NCBI RefSeq assembly: GCF_039536205.1
Contig: NZ_BAAAYL010000001.1
Span: forward strand, 6,448,001 to 6,512,000
DNA length: 64,000 nucleotides
DNA from: Streptomyces sannanensis
Lineage (GTDB): Bacteria > Actinomycetota > Actinomycetes > Streptomycetales > Streptomycetaceae
Direction of reading: 5' to 3'
A program made the translations under genes and the position numbers. The notes below the pieces were generated by a model. It was not told the DNA's origin. It made no database searches and saw only the letters and a list, made by a program, of their open reading frames with translations. Below are positions 1 to 8,326 of this stretch, piece after piece. Position 1 is the stretch's first letter. Each line of letters opens with the position of its first letter.

Positions 1-289
1 GTTCCAGGCCCGACTTGGCTTCGAAACCCGGCTCGTGCGTACTCGGCTCCATCACCGGCACCGCACCGCCGTGCACCTTCTCGATCGCTCCCTGGCGCGC
101 CAGCGCGTCCAGGTCCCGGCGGATCGTCATGTCCGAGACACTGAGCTTCCGCGTGAGCTCATTGACCCGGACCCCGCCGCGCCGTCTGACCTCCTCGAGG
201 ATCAGGGCACGACGCTGCTCCGCGAGCAGATTCTGATTCTCGCTCACCGCAGGGGCCGGTCCTTCCACGTCACCTTCACCGATTGTCAT
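1..289 (-). CDS. DeoR-family transcriptional regulator, N-terminal part (runs off the left edge)
   Basis: The reading frame starts with ATG at 289 and leaves the window after 96 codons. Residues about 22-75 form a DeoR-type winged helix-turn-helix, with the hallmark SVSDMTIRRDLDALARQG followed by EKVHGGAV. Members bind operators through this domain and sense phosphorylated sugars through a C-terminal ISOCOT domain, which lies outside the window. An internal GTG about 15 codons downstream is an alternative start. The N-terminus closely resembles the two DeoR regulators of the galactose cluster at 51-55 kb, so this is probably a third paralogue controlling another sugar operon to the left. The family call is firm; the target is unknown. 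Confidence 0.88.
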   Translation of the reverse strand, partial: MTIGEGDVEGPAPAVSENQNLLAEQRRALILEEVRRRGGVRVNELTRKLSVSDMTIRRDLDALARQGAIEKVHGGAVPVMEPSTHEPGFEAKSGLE

Positions 290-429
290 GGTCAGGGTAC
301 GGGGAGATTCTGTGAGGGCGGCACGGCAGGCGGGCCGGACCTGTGATCCTGACGCCGGCCCCGGTCCTGCCCCACGAGAGCGAGGTGCCGAAGTGCGCGA
401 CGGTGTTGCCCTGGAACTGCTGGTCCACG

Positions 430-986
430 GCGCACCCTTCGCCCCGCCCTGCTGCGCCGAGCGCGCGGTTCCGGACCTCGTCCGGCGCATGCACACCTGG
501 ACCGAGCGTACCGGCGGACGGCTTGTCATCTCGGGCCACTCGCAGGGCAGCGTGCTGTCGGCCGCCGCCGTCTGGCAGTTGCCCGCCGGAAGTCGCGGCC
601 GGGTCGCGCTGCTGACCTGCGGCTCACCGCTGGAGCTGTTCTAAGTGCGCTGGTTCCCGGCGTACTTCGGTCTGGTTCCCCTGGCCCCACTCCATCGTGA
701 CGTGCACTGCCGGCGCAATCTGTGGCGGGCCACCGACCGGATAGGAGGGTCCGTCCTGGTGGCGGCCGGCGACGATGGCCGGGCGGTCGGCCGGGGCCCG
801 CTCCAGGACCCGCTCGCCCACGGCCGTACGGACCGGCCCCCGCTGCCGGCGCCGCTGCTCGGACACTGCGACTACTGGGCGGACCCTGCCTTCGATGAGG
901 AGCACACCGGACTGCTGGACCGGCTGCCGCCCGCGCTGCCCCGGCCGCGGCAGTCTCAGGGAAGCTCCGGCAGGTCCTCCGGGTAG
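430..986 (+). pseudogene. Lipase-like C-terminal remnant of a membrane hydrolase, interrupted by an in-frame stop
   Basis: One plus-strand frame encodes a run resembling the C-terminal hydrolase part of large Streptomyces membrane proteins: CAERAVPDLVRR, the nucleophile elbow GHSQGS (about 533-550), then WFPAYFG, NLWRATD and LGHCDYWADPAF. A TAA at 642-644 breaks this frame between the GSPLELF and RWFPAYFG segments, and the same frame continues at once from GTG 645, so this is a nonsense mutation and not a frameshift. No membrane-spanning N-terminal half is present upstream, where the DeoR gene begins. The end overlaps the 3' end of the opposite-strand ATPase gene by about 30 bases. I infer a 5'-truncated, dead copy. 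Confidence 0.7.
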
Positions 987-3397
987 AGCAGGGTGAGGTC
1001 GTCGGTGCTGGCGTCGTGCAGCCGGGCGACCCGGCCGGCGTGCCGTTCCACCATCGACTCGAAGGTCTGACGGGCGGTACGGCCGTTGCCGAAGCCGGGC
1101 CCCTTGGGCAGCTCGGTGAAGTACTTCAGCAGGGCCTCCGCCGCTCCGGCGCCCAGCCGGTACTCGTGCTCCTCGGCCTGCTGCTCGACGATCCGCAGCA
1201 GCTCGTCCGGGGTGTAGTCGCCAAAGGTGATGGTTCGTGAGAAACGGGAGGCCACGCCCGGGTTGACCTGCAGGAAGCGTTCCATCTCCGTGGTGTAGCC
1301 GGCGACGATCACCACCACCGCTTCGCGGTGGTCCTCCATCAGTTTCACCAGCGTGTCGATGGCCTCGCGGCCGAAGTCCCGGCCGGAGTCCTCCGGGGCG
1401 AGTGCGTACGCCTCGTCGATGAAGAGCACTCCGCCGCGCGCCCGGTCGAACGCCTCCTGGGTACGGATCGCCGTGGAGCCGATGTGTTCGCCGACCAGGT
1501 CCACCCGGGACACCTCGACGAGATGGCCCCGCTCCAGCACGCCCAGCGAGGCCAGGATCTCGCCGTAGAGCCGGGCGACCGTCGTCTTGCCGGTGCCGGG
1601 GGAGCCGGTGAAGACCAGGTGGCGCCGCACCGAGGCCGCTTTCAGGCCTGCCTCCCGGCGGCGCCGGCCCACCTCGATCATGTCGGTGAGGGCGCGTACC
1701 TCACGCTTGACGCTGTCCAGGCCCACCAGGGCGTCGAGTGCGCCGAGCACCGCCCGGGAGGCGCGGGCCGGGGGAGCGGCGGCCGGGGCCTGGCCGGGGA
1801 CCGTGCCGAGCAGACCGGCCGGCTGGGGGGCTTGCCGGGGAGCCTGCTGGGTGGCCGTCAGCATGGGCGCGGGGGCGGCTTCCCGTGCGGTTCCGCGCAG
1901 AGTGCTCTCGTCGCTCGTACAGTCCTCGACGACCGGGCCACCGCCGCTGCCCGCGGCGTGGGAGGTGACGCCTTCGGAGAACTCGTAGCCGCCGCGGGCA
2001 CAGCGCTCCGTACGGCAGCGGGTCAGCGTCGTGCGGCAGCCGTCTATGACATGGAAGCCGTAGCCGTCGCTGCCGGTGACCCGGCAGGAGTGGAAGACAC
2101 CGCGGCCCTCGGCGGAGACGTAGAAGCCGGCCTCCGAGGGCGAGACGACCGTGCAGCGCTCGATGCGCGGGTCGGCGCCCTTGGTGACGATGACCCCGGT
2201 CTGTACGGAGTCCATGGTGCAGCCGGAAAGGGTGCCGCCGCTGCCGTGGTCGCGGAACCAGGCCCCCGTCGAGACCTCCCGGATACGGCAGTCGTCGAGC
2301 TGCGCGGTGGCGCCGTCGCTCACCGACACCGCCGTGTTGCGGACCTGCGACAGATCGCTGTCGACGACATCGGCGCGCGAACCGCGGTCGAGGACGAAAA
2401 GCGCGTCCGGCACATCGTGCACCCGGCAGGAGTCGAGGACGGCGGTGGCGCCGTCGCTGACCCAGACGGCCGGATAGTCGCCCGTGCTGTCGTGGATCTC
2501 GCACTGGTTGGCGTCCACCCGGGTGCCGGGATCCCATACGGACAGGCCGTTGCGGCCGAAGCGCCGCACCGTGGAGCGGGTCAGGGTGAGGACCGAACGG
2601 GAGCGCAGATCGACCGCGTTCTCCGGGATGTCATGGATGTCGCAGTCGGAGAGCGTGAGGACGGCGTCGGTGTCCAACGTGATCCCGTCCGCCGAAGTGC
2701 GGTGCACCGTGCACTCGGTGAGATGGGCTGTGGCACGGGACGCGATCTGTACGCCGGCGCCCTTCACCTCGTACACCTCGCATGCGACGGCCTCCAGGCC
2801 GCTTCCCTCCCCGGTCACACTGAGGCCCGCACCCGAGGCACGGTGCACCCGCGAGCGCTCGAGCCGGGGATGGGCACCGTCCCGTACGGAGAAACCCGAC
2901 TGGCCCGCCGAGACGATCTCGCACTCCTCGAACACCCCGCCCGCGCCGTCGATCACGCCGATTCCGACCCCGGCCGGATTGTCCACCGTGCAGCGGCGCA
3001 CCGTGGGCCGCGCCGCTCCGCGCACCTCCACGCCGACCGCGGACCGGGTCACCACCCGCAGATCCGTCAGCTCGGGTGTGCCGTCCTCGACCAGCAGGGC
3101 GGGCGATGCCGTGTCCTGGCCCTCGACCTGCAGGTCCTGGACGACCGCGGAGGCGCGCACGGTGAGCGGCACACCGTCTGTGGGCGCGATACGCACCGGG
3201 CCGGACGTGCCCTCGGCTCCGCGCAGGGTGACGGCATGGCTCAGCACCACGTTCTCCCGGTACGTGCCGGGCGCGACGGTGAGGATGTCGCCGTCGCCGG
3301 CGGCCTCCAGAGCAGCGGTGAGGGAGGCGTACTCGCCCGTGCGGCGCCGCCACCGCGATGTGCCGGTGTACGTCACCTGGACCGTGCCCTGAGCCAT
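956..3397 (-). CDS. Right-handed parallel beta-helix protein fused to a CbxX/CfxQ (EccA-like) AAA+ ATPase
   Basis: About 813 residues from ATG 3397. The first ~520 residues are a long series of short beta-helix coils (repeated patterns such as GATAVLDSCRVHDV and GATAQLDDCRIREV) opening with a TLTVAPGTYREN motif typical of pectate-lyase-like helices. An Ala/Pro-rich linker follows. The last ~270 residues are an AAA+ module of the CbxX/CfxQ/SpoVK class with Walker A GSPGTGKTT, Walker B VLFIDEAYAL and a sensor region around SRFSRTITF. EccA-type ATPases of this class work with type VII secretion, but no other ESX component is adjacent. The frame continues upstream of 3397, but the start at MAQGTVQV fits the domain edge. 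A role in protein remodelling or recognition of a repetitive partner is inference. Confidence 0.85.
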   Translation of the reverse strand: MAQGTVQVTYTGTSRWRRRTGEYASLTAALEAAGDGDILTVAPGTYRENVVLSHAVTLRGAEGTSGPVRIAPTDGVPLTVRASAVVQDLQVEGQDTASPALLVEDGTPELTDLRVVTRSAVGVEVRGAARPTVRRCTVDNPAGVGIGVIDGAGGVFEECEIVSAGQSGFSVRDGAHPRLERSRVHRASGAGLSVTGEGSGLEAVACEVYEVKGAGVQIASRATAHLTECTVHRTSADGITLDTDAVLTLSDCDIHDIPENAVDLRSRSVLTLTRSTVRRFGRNGLSVWDPGTRVDANQCEIHDSTGDYPAVWVSDGATAVLDSCRVHDVPDALFVLDRGSRADVVDSDLSQVRNTAVSVSDGATAQLDDCRIREVSTGAWFRDHGSGGTLSGCTMDSVQTGVIVTKGADPRIERCTVVSPSEAGFYVSAEGRGVFHSCRVTGSDGYGFHVIDGCRTTLTRCRTERCARGGYEFSEGVTSHAAGSGGGPVVEDCTSDESTLRGTAREAAPAPMLTATQQAPRQAPQPAGLLGTVPGQAPAAAPPARASRAVLGALDALVGLDSVKREVRALTDMIEVGRRRREAGLKAASVRRHLVFTGSPGTGKTTVARLYGEILASLGVLERGHLVEVSRVDLVGEHIGSTAIRTQEAFDRARGGVLFIDEAYALAPEDSGRDFGREAIDTLVKLMEDHREAVVVIVAGYTTEMERFLQVNPGVASRFSRTITFGDYTPDELLRIVEQQAEEHEYRLGAGAAEALLKYFTELPKGPGFGNGRTARQTFESMVERHAGRVARLHDASTDDLTLLYPEDLPELP

Positions 3398-3474
3398 GAC
3401 GCTGATCTGTCCCCACCTCGTGCGACTGATTGGCCGCTCCACCGTAGCGCGCGTGGAGCAGGAGAGTTGACAGG

Positions 3475-4077
3475 TCAGCTGCCTGTTCCGGCGCGTCCCC
3501 AGTCGGGACCGGCTTTGACCCATGCCTGGTCGAGACGGGCGTACCGCCGCCGTACGATCCGCCATACGACCAGTCGTCTGCCGCACTCGGTCGAAAAGGC
3601 GGCAGCCACGGCCGCGGCGGCTCCGGTGAAGAGGGCGTTCGTCCGTGCGACGGCGTCGCTCATCGGGGGGCTGACGGCGTGCCCGCGCCTGTCGGTCCAT
3701 ATGAGGAAGGTGTCGCCGGCGCGGAGGGTCCTCCGGGCAGTGGGCACCGTGCCGGTACGGGGACTGCCGTCGTCCGCCGTCCAGCCGGCGACGACGCGGC
3801 GGGGCGGCGCCAGCCCCCAATTGACCTCGGTACCGGAGGGGGCACGTTCCCTGACCGGCCGGACGACCGTCGCGGTGGCGAGATGGCGCTGCTCGCGCTC
3901 GGTGCGGGCGGAGCGCCGCAGGGTGTCGTCCATGAGCGAAGCGCACAGCCAGCCGACGGCGGGCGAGGCGAGGACGATCAGAAGCAGGGCGACGAGAGCC
4001 ACCCAGGCTTCGACGAGATCGGTCGTGCGGCGCAGCGGATTGTGCCGCCAGCGCCAGATTCCCGCGGCCGCTCGCAC
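3475..4077 (-). CDS. Rv1733c-like two-helix membrane protein
   Basis: About 200 residues. Near the N-terminus is the motif WRWRHNPLRRTTD followed by a first membrane segment (LVEAWVALVALLLIVLASPA). A soluble ~110-residue loop contains a GDTFLIWTDRRG motif, and a second hydrophobic stretch (FTGAAAAVAAAF) precedes a basic C-terminus. This layout matches Rv1733c-family proteins, a mycobacterial/streptomycete group of unknown biochemical role. I chose GTG 4077 because GTGAGG lies just before it and the conserved part begins there; ATG 4116 is in frame and would add 13 residues. It lies 77 bases upstream of the beta-helix ATPase gene on the same strand, so the two could share a transcript. Confidence 0.7.
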   Translation of the reverse strand: MRAAAGIWRWRHNPLRRTTDLVEAWVALVALLLIVLASPAVGWLCASLMDDTLRRSARTEREQRHLATATVVRPVRERAPSGTEVNWGLAPPRRVVAGWTADDGSPRTGTVPTARRTLRAGDTFLIWTDRRGHAVSPPMSDAVARTNALFTGAAAAVAAAFSTECGRRLVVWRIVRRRYARLDQAWVKAGPDWGRAGTGS

Positions 4078-4179
4078 GGTCCCCTCACCCCCGCCCGCCG
4101 TTCCGCTCCGGAGCATGCCATCCAGCACAACGACCGTGCGGTGCCCGGAGGTTCCCACGGTTTTTTGTGGCTCGGTTCT

Positions 4180-4297
4180 CCCCCGGACTCGTCCGGGGGG
4201 ACCCCCACGGGGGCGCTCAAGCCCCTGCCGACGGTCGACCGTGCTCGGCCCTTCGTTCCTCAGGGCCTCTGCGCTCCCCCAGCTCCCGCTGGGGGAG
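4180..4297. repeat. Cluster of perfect GC-rich inverted repeats (terminator-like)
   Basis: Three hairpin-forming sequences lie in a row. CCCCCGGAC (4180-4188) pairs with GTCCGGGGG (4191-4199). A CCCCC/GGGGG pair follows at about 4202-4214. CTCCCCCAGC (4274-4283) pairs with GCTGGGGGAG (4288-4297) around a TCCC loop. Hairpins of this kind recur between Streptomyces genes. They lie behind the MOSC gene and would stop its transcript, but the last one falls inside the extended 3' end of that frame. Confidence 0.7.
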
Positions 4298-5177
4298 CCC
4301 CCACTCCCTTTCGACAGCGGCGCGGCCCCCTTCGGCTCACTCGCCAGCCGAGAACGCGCACGGGATCCCCGATGCGTATGACACCGGTCCGCTCGGGGAC
4401 CAGATGCTGCCCGAAGACGAGCCGGTCGTCGAAGCGCCGGTGGCGGGCGAGGGTGCGAAGCGGCTCCTTGCCGCGCTCGGCGGTGCGCTGGTCGGTGGTG
4501 GTGATGATGCAGCGGCCGCACATCCGGGCGACCCGGAAGGTGACCTCGCCGATCGAGATACGGGTCCAGCGGTCCTCCGACCAGGGCGCGGTGCCGCTCA
4601 CCACGATGTTCGGACGGAAGCGGTTCATGGGCAGCGGGCCCTCGTCGGGATGGTCGCCCTGTGCGATCAGGGAATTGAGGGCATCGAGCGAGGAGGTCGT
4701 GGTGACCAGCAGCGGATAGCCGTCGGCGAAGCTGACCGTCTCGCCGGGGAGTGCGTACTCGGGGTCGACCGGGCGACGGGTCGCCGGATCGTCGAGGTGG
4801 ACCAGCTCCACCTCCGCGCCGAGCCAGTCGCTGAACCACGCGTGCGCCTGCGGGGCGGCAGGCACGGCCTCCACCTTGGTCCCGAAGATCTCCACCACGA
4901 CCGTCCCGGCCGACTCGGGAACCTCGACGGTCAGTGGCTCGCGTCCGGGGGCCGACAGCCCGAGGCCGCCGCCCGGCAGGGGAGCGGCCGAGGCCAGTGC
5001 CAGCCGGGCGTACTGGCGTTGGGTGACCGCCTTGCCCCGAGTGTCGACCAGCATCCAGCGGCGATCCCCGGCGAGCCCCCAGGGTTCGACGACGGCTTCG
5101 TCGGGCGCGTGGCCGGCAACCGACTTCACCGGATGCACATGCAGCGAATGGGCGACCGCGGCAGCTGGGTTCGACAT
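4260..5177 (-). CDS. MOSC-domain protein (molybdenum cofactor-binding fold)
   Basis: About 305 residues from ATG 5177. It has the N-terminal MOSC beta-barrel region (HVHPVKSVAGHAPDEA, GLAGDRRWMLVD) and the MOSC domain with NRFRPNIVVSG and the conserved cysteine motif MCGRCIITTTDQ, in which the second Cys is the expected cofactor or sulfur ligand. The family includes YcbX/mARC-type enzymes that reduce N-hydroxylated compounds. The domain should end near HLVPERTGVIRIGDPVRVL, but the frame continues for about 30 Arg/Gly/Pro-rich residues through an intergenic hairpin. I infer loss of the original stop codon or a non-functional tail. The substrate is unknown. Confidence 0.85.
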   Translation of the reverse strand: MSNPAAAVAHSLHVHPVKSVAGHAPDEAVVEPWGLAGDRRWMLVDTRGKAVTQRQYARLALASAAPLPGGGLGLSAPGREPLTVEVPESAGTVVVEIFGTKVEAVPAAPQAHAWFSDWLGAEVELVHLDDPATRRPVDPEYALPGETVSFADGYPLLVTTTSSLDALNSLIAQGDHPDEGPLPMNRFRPNIVVSGTAPWSEDRWTRISIGEVTFRVARMCGRCIITTTDQRTAERGKEPLRTLARHRRFDDRLVFGQHLVPERTGVIRIGDPVRVLGWRVSRRGPRRCRKGVGAPPAGAGGAQRP

Positions 5178-5218
5178 GACGCCATCCTGCCAGTCGGCTC
5201 TGACATCCCGGGGGCCGG

Positions 5219-5677
5219 TCAGTACCCCATGCCCTGGGGCGGACGGTTGTGCGGGGCGTCGTACCCCATGGGCGTCGGTGCGGGCTGCGGAGCGGCCGGC
5301 CTCATCGCCTCGTACCCCGTGGCGGCGGGCCGCTGCTGGAACTGCGGCTGGGTGCCCGGAAACTGCTGCTGGGCACCCGGATATCCGCGCGGAAGCTGGG
5401 GCTGCTGGGGGATGTGCGGCGCGGGCGTGTGCTGCAGGGGGGCCTGCTGCGGGTAGCCGTAGGCGGGAGTGTGGAAGGAGGGAGCGGCCGGCAGGGCGGG
5501 CAGCGCGGCCGGCAGCGCGGGAAGGTTGCTGCTGGGGGCCTCGTAGACCGAGGGCACTCGGATCGGGGCGATCTGAGGCATGCCCCGCTCTGCGACGAGG
5601 GAGTCGTAGATGGGGGTGTCCTTGAAGGACGGCGCGGAGTGGTAACCGCCGCCGTAGGTGGAGCGGGGGGAGGTCAT
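5219..5677 (-). CDS. Disordered Pro/Gln/Ala-rich cytoplasmic protein, unknown function
   Basis: A 152-residue protein with an ordered-looking N-terminus (YHSAPSFKDTPIYDSLVAERG) and then a low-complexity tail rich in Pro, Gln, Ala and Tyr (LPALPAALPALPAAP, QQQFPGTQPQFQQ). It has no signal peptide or membrane segment. Similar short proteins with this N-terminal signature are widespread in Streptomyces and are annotated only as domains of unknown function. It lies 41 bases upstream of the MOSC gene on the same strand, so co-transcription is likely. No enzymatic motif is visible. Confidence 0.72.
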   Translation of the reverse strand: MTSPRSTYGGGYHSAPSFKDTPIYDSLVAERGMPQIAPIRVPSVYEAPSSNLPALPAALPALPAAPSFHTPAYGYPQQAPLQHTPAPHIPQQPQLPRGYPGAQQQFPGTQPQFQQRPAATGYEAMRPAAPQPAPTPMGYDAPHNRPPQGMGY

Positions 5678-5831
5678 GAGACATAAGTTAAGCCCACGAT
5701 GTGCTGGATGGGGAGCCCGGTAAGAGGGTTGCTCTGCGTGCTATGCGTGACTGTGGATCCCCAATTCGAGCGAATATAGGAAAAAAGGTCGCCGAGTTGT
5801 GTGTAAATCGCGTAAAAGGCAAGCGTATGAG

Positions 5832-5853
5832 GGGGTTACCCGCGGGTGACCCC
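5832..5853. promoter_or_regulatory. 22-bp near-palindrome upstream of the terD-like gene
   Basis: GGGGTTACCCGCGGGTGACC followed by CC is an inverted repeat centred on CGCG with a single mismatched pair. It lies 65 bases before the start of the TerD-like gene, within a stretch (5740-5830) unusually AT-rich for this genome, with runs such as AATATAGGAAAAAAGG that could hold a promoter. It could be an operator or a transcript hairpin. Confidence 0.35.
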
Positions 5854-5917
5854 ACGTCCGGAAAATGGCTTCGGGGTACTGTGGAAATCCGCGGGGCGAC
5901 TCGCGATGGGGGTGAGC

Positions 5918-7069
5918 ATGTCCATGCTTAAAGGGGCCAATGTTTCCGTACCGGCACGGGCCGTTCGCGTCGAATTGGGATGGCGTTCCGGACCCGGAGT
6001 GCCCGACGTCGACGCGTCGGCCCTGCTGCTGGTGTCGGGAAAGGTCTGTACGGACGGGGACTTCGTCTTCTACAACCAGCCGGTCCACACCTCGGGAGCC
6101 GTGCGCCACGAGGGCAAGCGGGCGGCCGCCGGCGCCACCACGGACACCCTCTCCGTCGACCTCACGCGGGTCGAACCGGCCGTCGGCAGAGTGGTCCTGG
6201 CCGCCTCCGCCGACGGCGGCAGCTTCGGCCAGGTGCCCGGACTGTACGTACGTGTGACGGACGCGGCCGACGGCACCGAGATCGCCCGCTACGACGCCCG
6301 CGACGCGACCGTCGAGACGGCCCTCATCCTCGGCGAGCTCTACCGCCGCCAGGGCGCGTGGAGGTTCCGTGCGGTCGGTCAGGGGTACAGCAGCGGACTG
6401 GAGGGCCTGGCAGCGGACTTCGGCATCACTGTCGACGAGCCGCAGCACCCGGCCGCCTCTACTCCGTCACCCGTGAGTCTCCGCAAAGTAACCCTCACGA
6501 AGGACGCGCCGAGCGTCTCCCTGACCAAACAGGGCGGCATCTCGGGGACCATGCGCGTCAACCTCAACTGGCAGATCCACTCCTGGCACGCCGCTCTCGA
6601 CCTCGACCTGTGCGCCCTCTACGAACTCTCCGACGGCAGCAAGGGTGTCGTCCAGGCACTCGGCAACGCCTTCGGCGCCCTGCACCAGCCGCCTTACATC
6701 CAACTCGACGGCGACGACCGTACCGGCGCCCTCGCCACCGGCGAGAACCTGACCATCAACCTCGACCACAAGGACCGGTTCCGGCGCATTCTCGTCTTCG
6801 TCACCATCTACGACGGACCGGCCGGCTTCGGCGGTCTGAACGCCACCGTGACCCTCACGCCGCAGCACGGCGCGCCCGTGGAGTTCTTCCTCGACGAGTG
6901 CACCGTCCCCTCCACCGTGTGCGCGCTCGCCCTCATCACCCACCAGGGCGGCGACCTGCTGGTCCAGCGCGAGGCCCGCTATCTCGTCCCCGCCCGGGGG
7001 GTCAGTCCGCAACGAACCGTCGACCGCGCCTACGGCTGGGGCATGAACTGGACTCCTGGCCGCAAATGA
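5918..7069 (+). CDS. TerD-family protein with two TerD-type domains
   Basis: About 383 residues. The first half is a canonical TerD domain ([36 protein letters not shown], acidic Ca2+-binding-type turns, then [12 protein letters not shown] and [10 protein letters not shown]). The second half (after a ~25-residue linker) is a further TerD-like beta-sandwich with [11 protein letters not shown] and [11 protein letters not shown]. TerD proteins bind calcium and belong to the tellurite/stress-response network; direct roles are poorly defined. Several in-frame starts are possible (ATG 5906, GTG 5912, ATG 5918, ATG 5924). I prefer 5918 because GGGGGTG lies five bases before it. A TerB relative occurs at 28.4 kb, not adjacent. 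Confidence 0.85.
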   Translation: MSMLKGANVSVPARAVRVELGWRSGPGVPDVDASALLLVSGKVCTDGDFVFYNQPVHTSGAVRHEGKRAAAGATTDTLSVDLTRVEPAVGRVVLAASADGGSFGQVPGLYVRVTDAADGTEIARYDARDATVETALILGELYRRQGAWRFRAVGQGYSSGLEGLAADFGITVDEPQHPAASTPSPVSLRKVTLTKDAPSVSLTKQGGISGTMRVNLNWQIHSWHAALDLDLCALYELSDGSKGVVQALGNAFGALHQPPYIQLDGDDRTGALATGENLTINLDHKDRFRRILVFVTIYDGPAGFGGLNATVTLTPQHGAPVEFFLDECTVPSTVCALALITHQGGDLLVQREARYLVPARGVSPQRTVDRAYGWGMNWTPGRK

Positions 7070-7090
7070 AGCCGTACGCCCGCCCGTCGT

Positions 7091-8269
7091 TCAACGGTCC
7101 TGCGCGGCCTCGGGGCGGGTGTACGTCCGCCCCTTCCAGGCCGCCCCGCGGCCGCGGTAGTGCTGTATCGCCGAGTCGACGGTCATCAGCAGGTACAGCA
7201 GCGCCGTGAACGGCAGCGCCGGCGCCTGCCACAGGCACAGCCGGTAGTAGCGCAGTATCGGGGCGTACGTACCGGCCATCATCAGCCAGGCCGCCGCCCC
7301 CGCCCATCCCGCGACCGGATCGTCCGTCAGCACGCCGGCGACCACCGCGGCCGGAGGCGTGAGATACACCAGCGCGAGCCCCGCGACCGTACCGATCAGC
7401 AGCAGTGGACTGTGCCGCAACTGCGCGTACGCGCTGCGCGACACCATCCGCCACAGATCCGCCAGCCGGGGATACGGCCGGACACTGTCCACCCGCTCGG
7501 CCAGCCCCAGCCAGAGACTGCCCCCGCTGCGCCGCACCGCCCGGGCGACCGACACATCGTCGATCACCGCTTGCCGCACCGACTCCGGCACCCCGGCCCG
7601 GACCGCCGCCTCCGTACGCAACAGCACACATCCGCCCGCTGCGGCCGCCGTCCTCGCATCCGTGCTGTTGACCCATCGGAAGGGATACAGCTGCGCGAAG
7701 AAGTAGACGAACGCGGGGACGACCAGCCGCTCCCAGCAGCTCGCCACCCGCAGCCGGGCCATCTGGGAGACCAGGTCGAGACCGTTCGTACGGGCGGCGG
7801 CCACCAGTTCCCGGAGGCTGTCCGGCTCGTGCGCGATATCGGCATCCGTCAACAGCAGATACTCCGGCTCCGGCCGCCGCTCACGCACCCGCGCGATGCC
7901 GTGCCGCAGCGCCCACAGCTTCCCCGTCCAGCCGGGCTCCGGTTCACCCGGACGGATTACGGTCAGCGGCAGTCCGCCGAGGCGCGCAGACAGGGCGCGC
8001 GCCAGCTCGCCCGTACCGTCCTCGCTGCCGTCGTCGACCAGGAAGATCTCCGCGTCGCCCGGGTAGTCCTGGGCGAGCAGCGACGGCAGGCTCACCGGCA
8101 GCACCGCCGCCTCGTCCCTGGCCGGCACGACGACGGCGACACACGGCCAGTCCCCAGGGGCCGTCCTGGGCGGCAGCCGCTGGTCCGTACGCCAGAACAA
8201 GCCCTGACCCAGCAGCAGCCACACCCATGCGGCCAGCGATCCCACAGCGGTCCACGCGACGGCGCTCAT
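7091..8269 (-). CDS. Membrane glycosyltransferase, family 2 (HpnB-like)
   Basis: About 392 residues. An N-terminal membrane anchor (AVAWTAVGSLAAWVWLLLG) precedes a GT-A fold with VAVVVPARDEAAVLP, the nucleotide-binding LVDDGSEDGTG, a DxD-type site in LLLTDADIAHEPDS, and WVNSTDARTAAAAGGC plus VIDDVSVARAVRRSG (acceptor/QxxRW-like region). Several C-terminal hydrophobic segments follow. This architecture matches the hopanoid-associated HpnB family, although no hopanoid genes are nearby, so the acceptor is uncertain. It converges with the terD-like gene (21 bases between stops) and diverges from the racemase gene. Confidence 0.85.
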   Translation of the reverse strand: MSAVAWTAVGSLAAWVWLLLGQGLFWRTDQRLPPRTAPGDWPCVAVVVPARDEAAVLPVSLPSLLAQDYPGDAEIFLVDDGSEDGTGELARALSARLGGLPLTVIRPGEPEPGWTGKLWALRHGIARVRERRPEPEYLLLTDADIAHEPDSLRELVAAARTNGLDLVSQMARLRVASCWERLVVPAFVYFFAQLYPFRWVNSTDARTAAAAGGCVLLRTEAAVRAGVPESVRQAVIDDVSVARAVRRSGGSLWLGLAERVDSVRPYPRLADLWRMVSRSAYAQLRHSPLLLIGTVAGLALVYLTPPAAVVAGVLTDDPVAGWAGAAAWLMMAGTYAPILRYYRLCLWQAPALPFTALLYLLMTVDSAIQHYRGRGAAWKGRTYTRPEAAQDR

Positions 8270-8326
8270 CGCCGCAGTCTGCCCCACCGCGGCCGGACAC
8301 GGAGACCCGTCGGATAAGGTGACCGG

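Noticed and set aside
1328..4381. 1017-codon open frame on the plus strand opposite the beta-helix ATPase gene
   Set aside because: It is the antisense shadow of the ATPase and neighbouring genes; high GC removes stop codons. It has no domain or start signal, and the minus-strand frame has clear Walker motifs.
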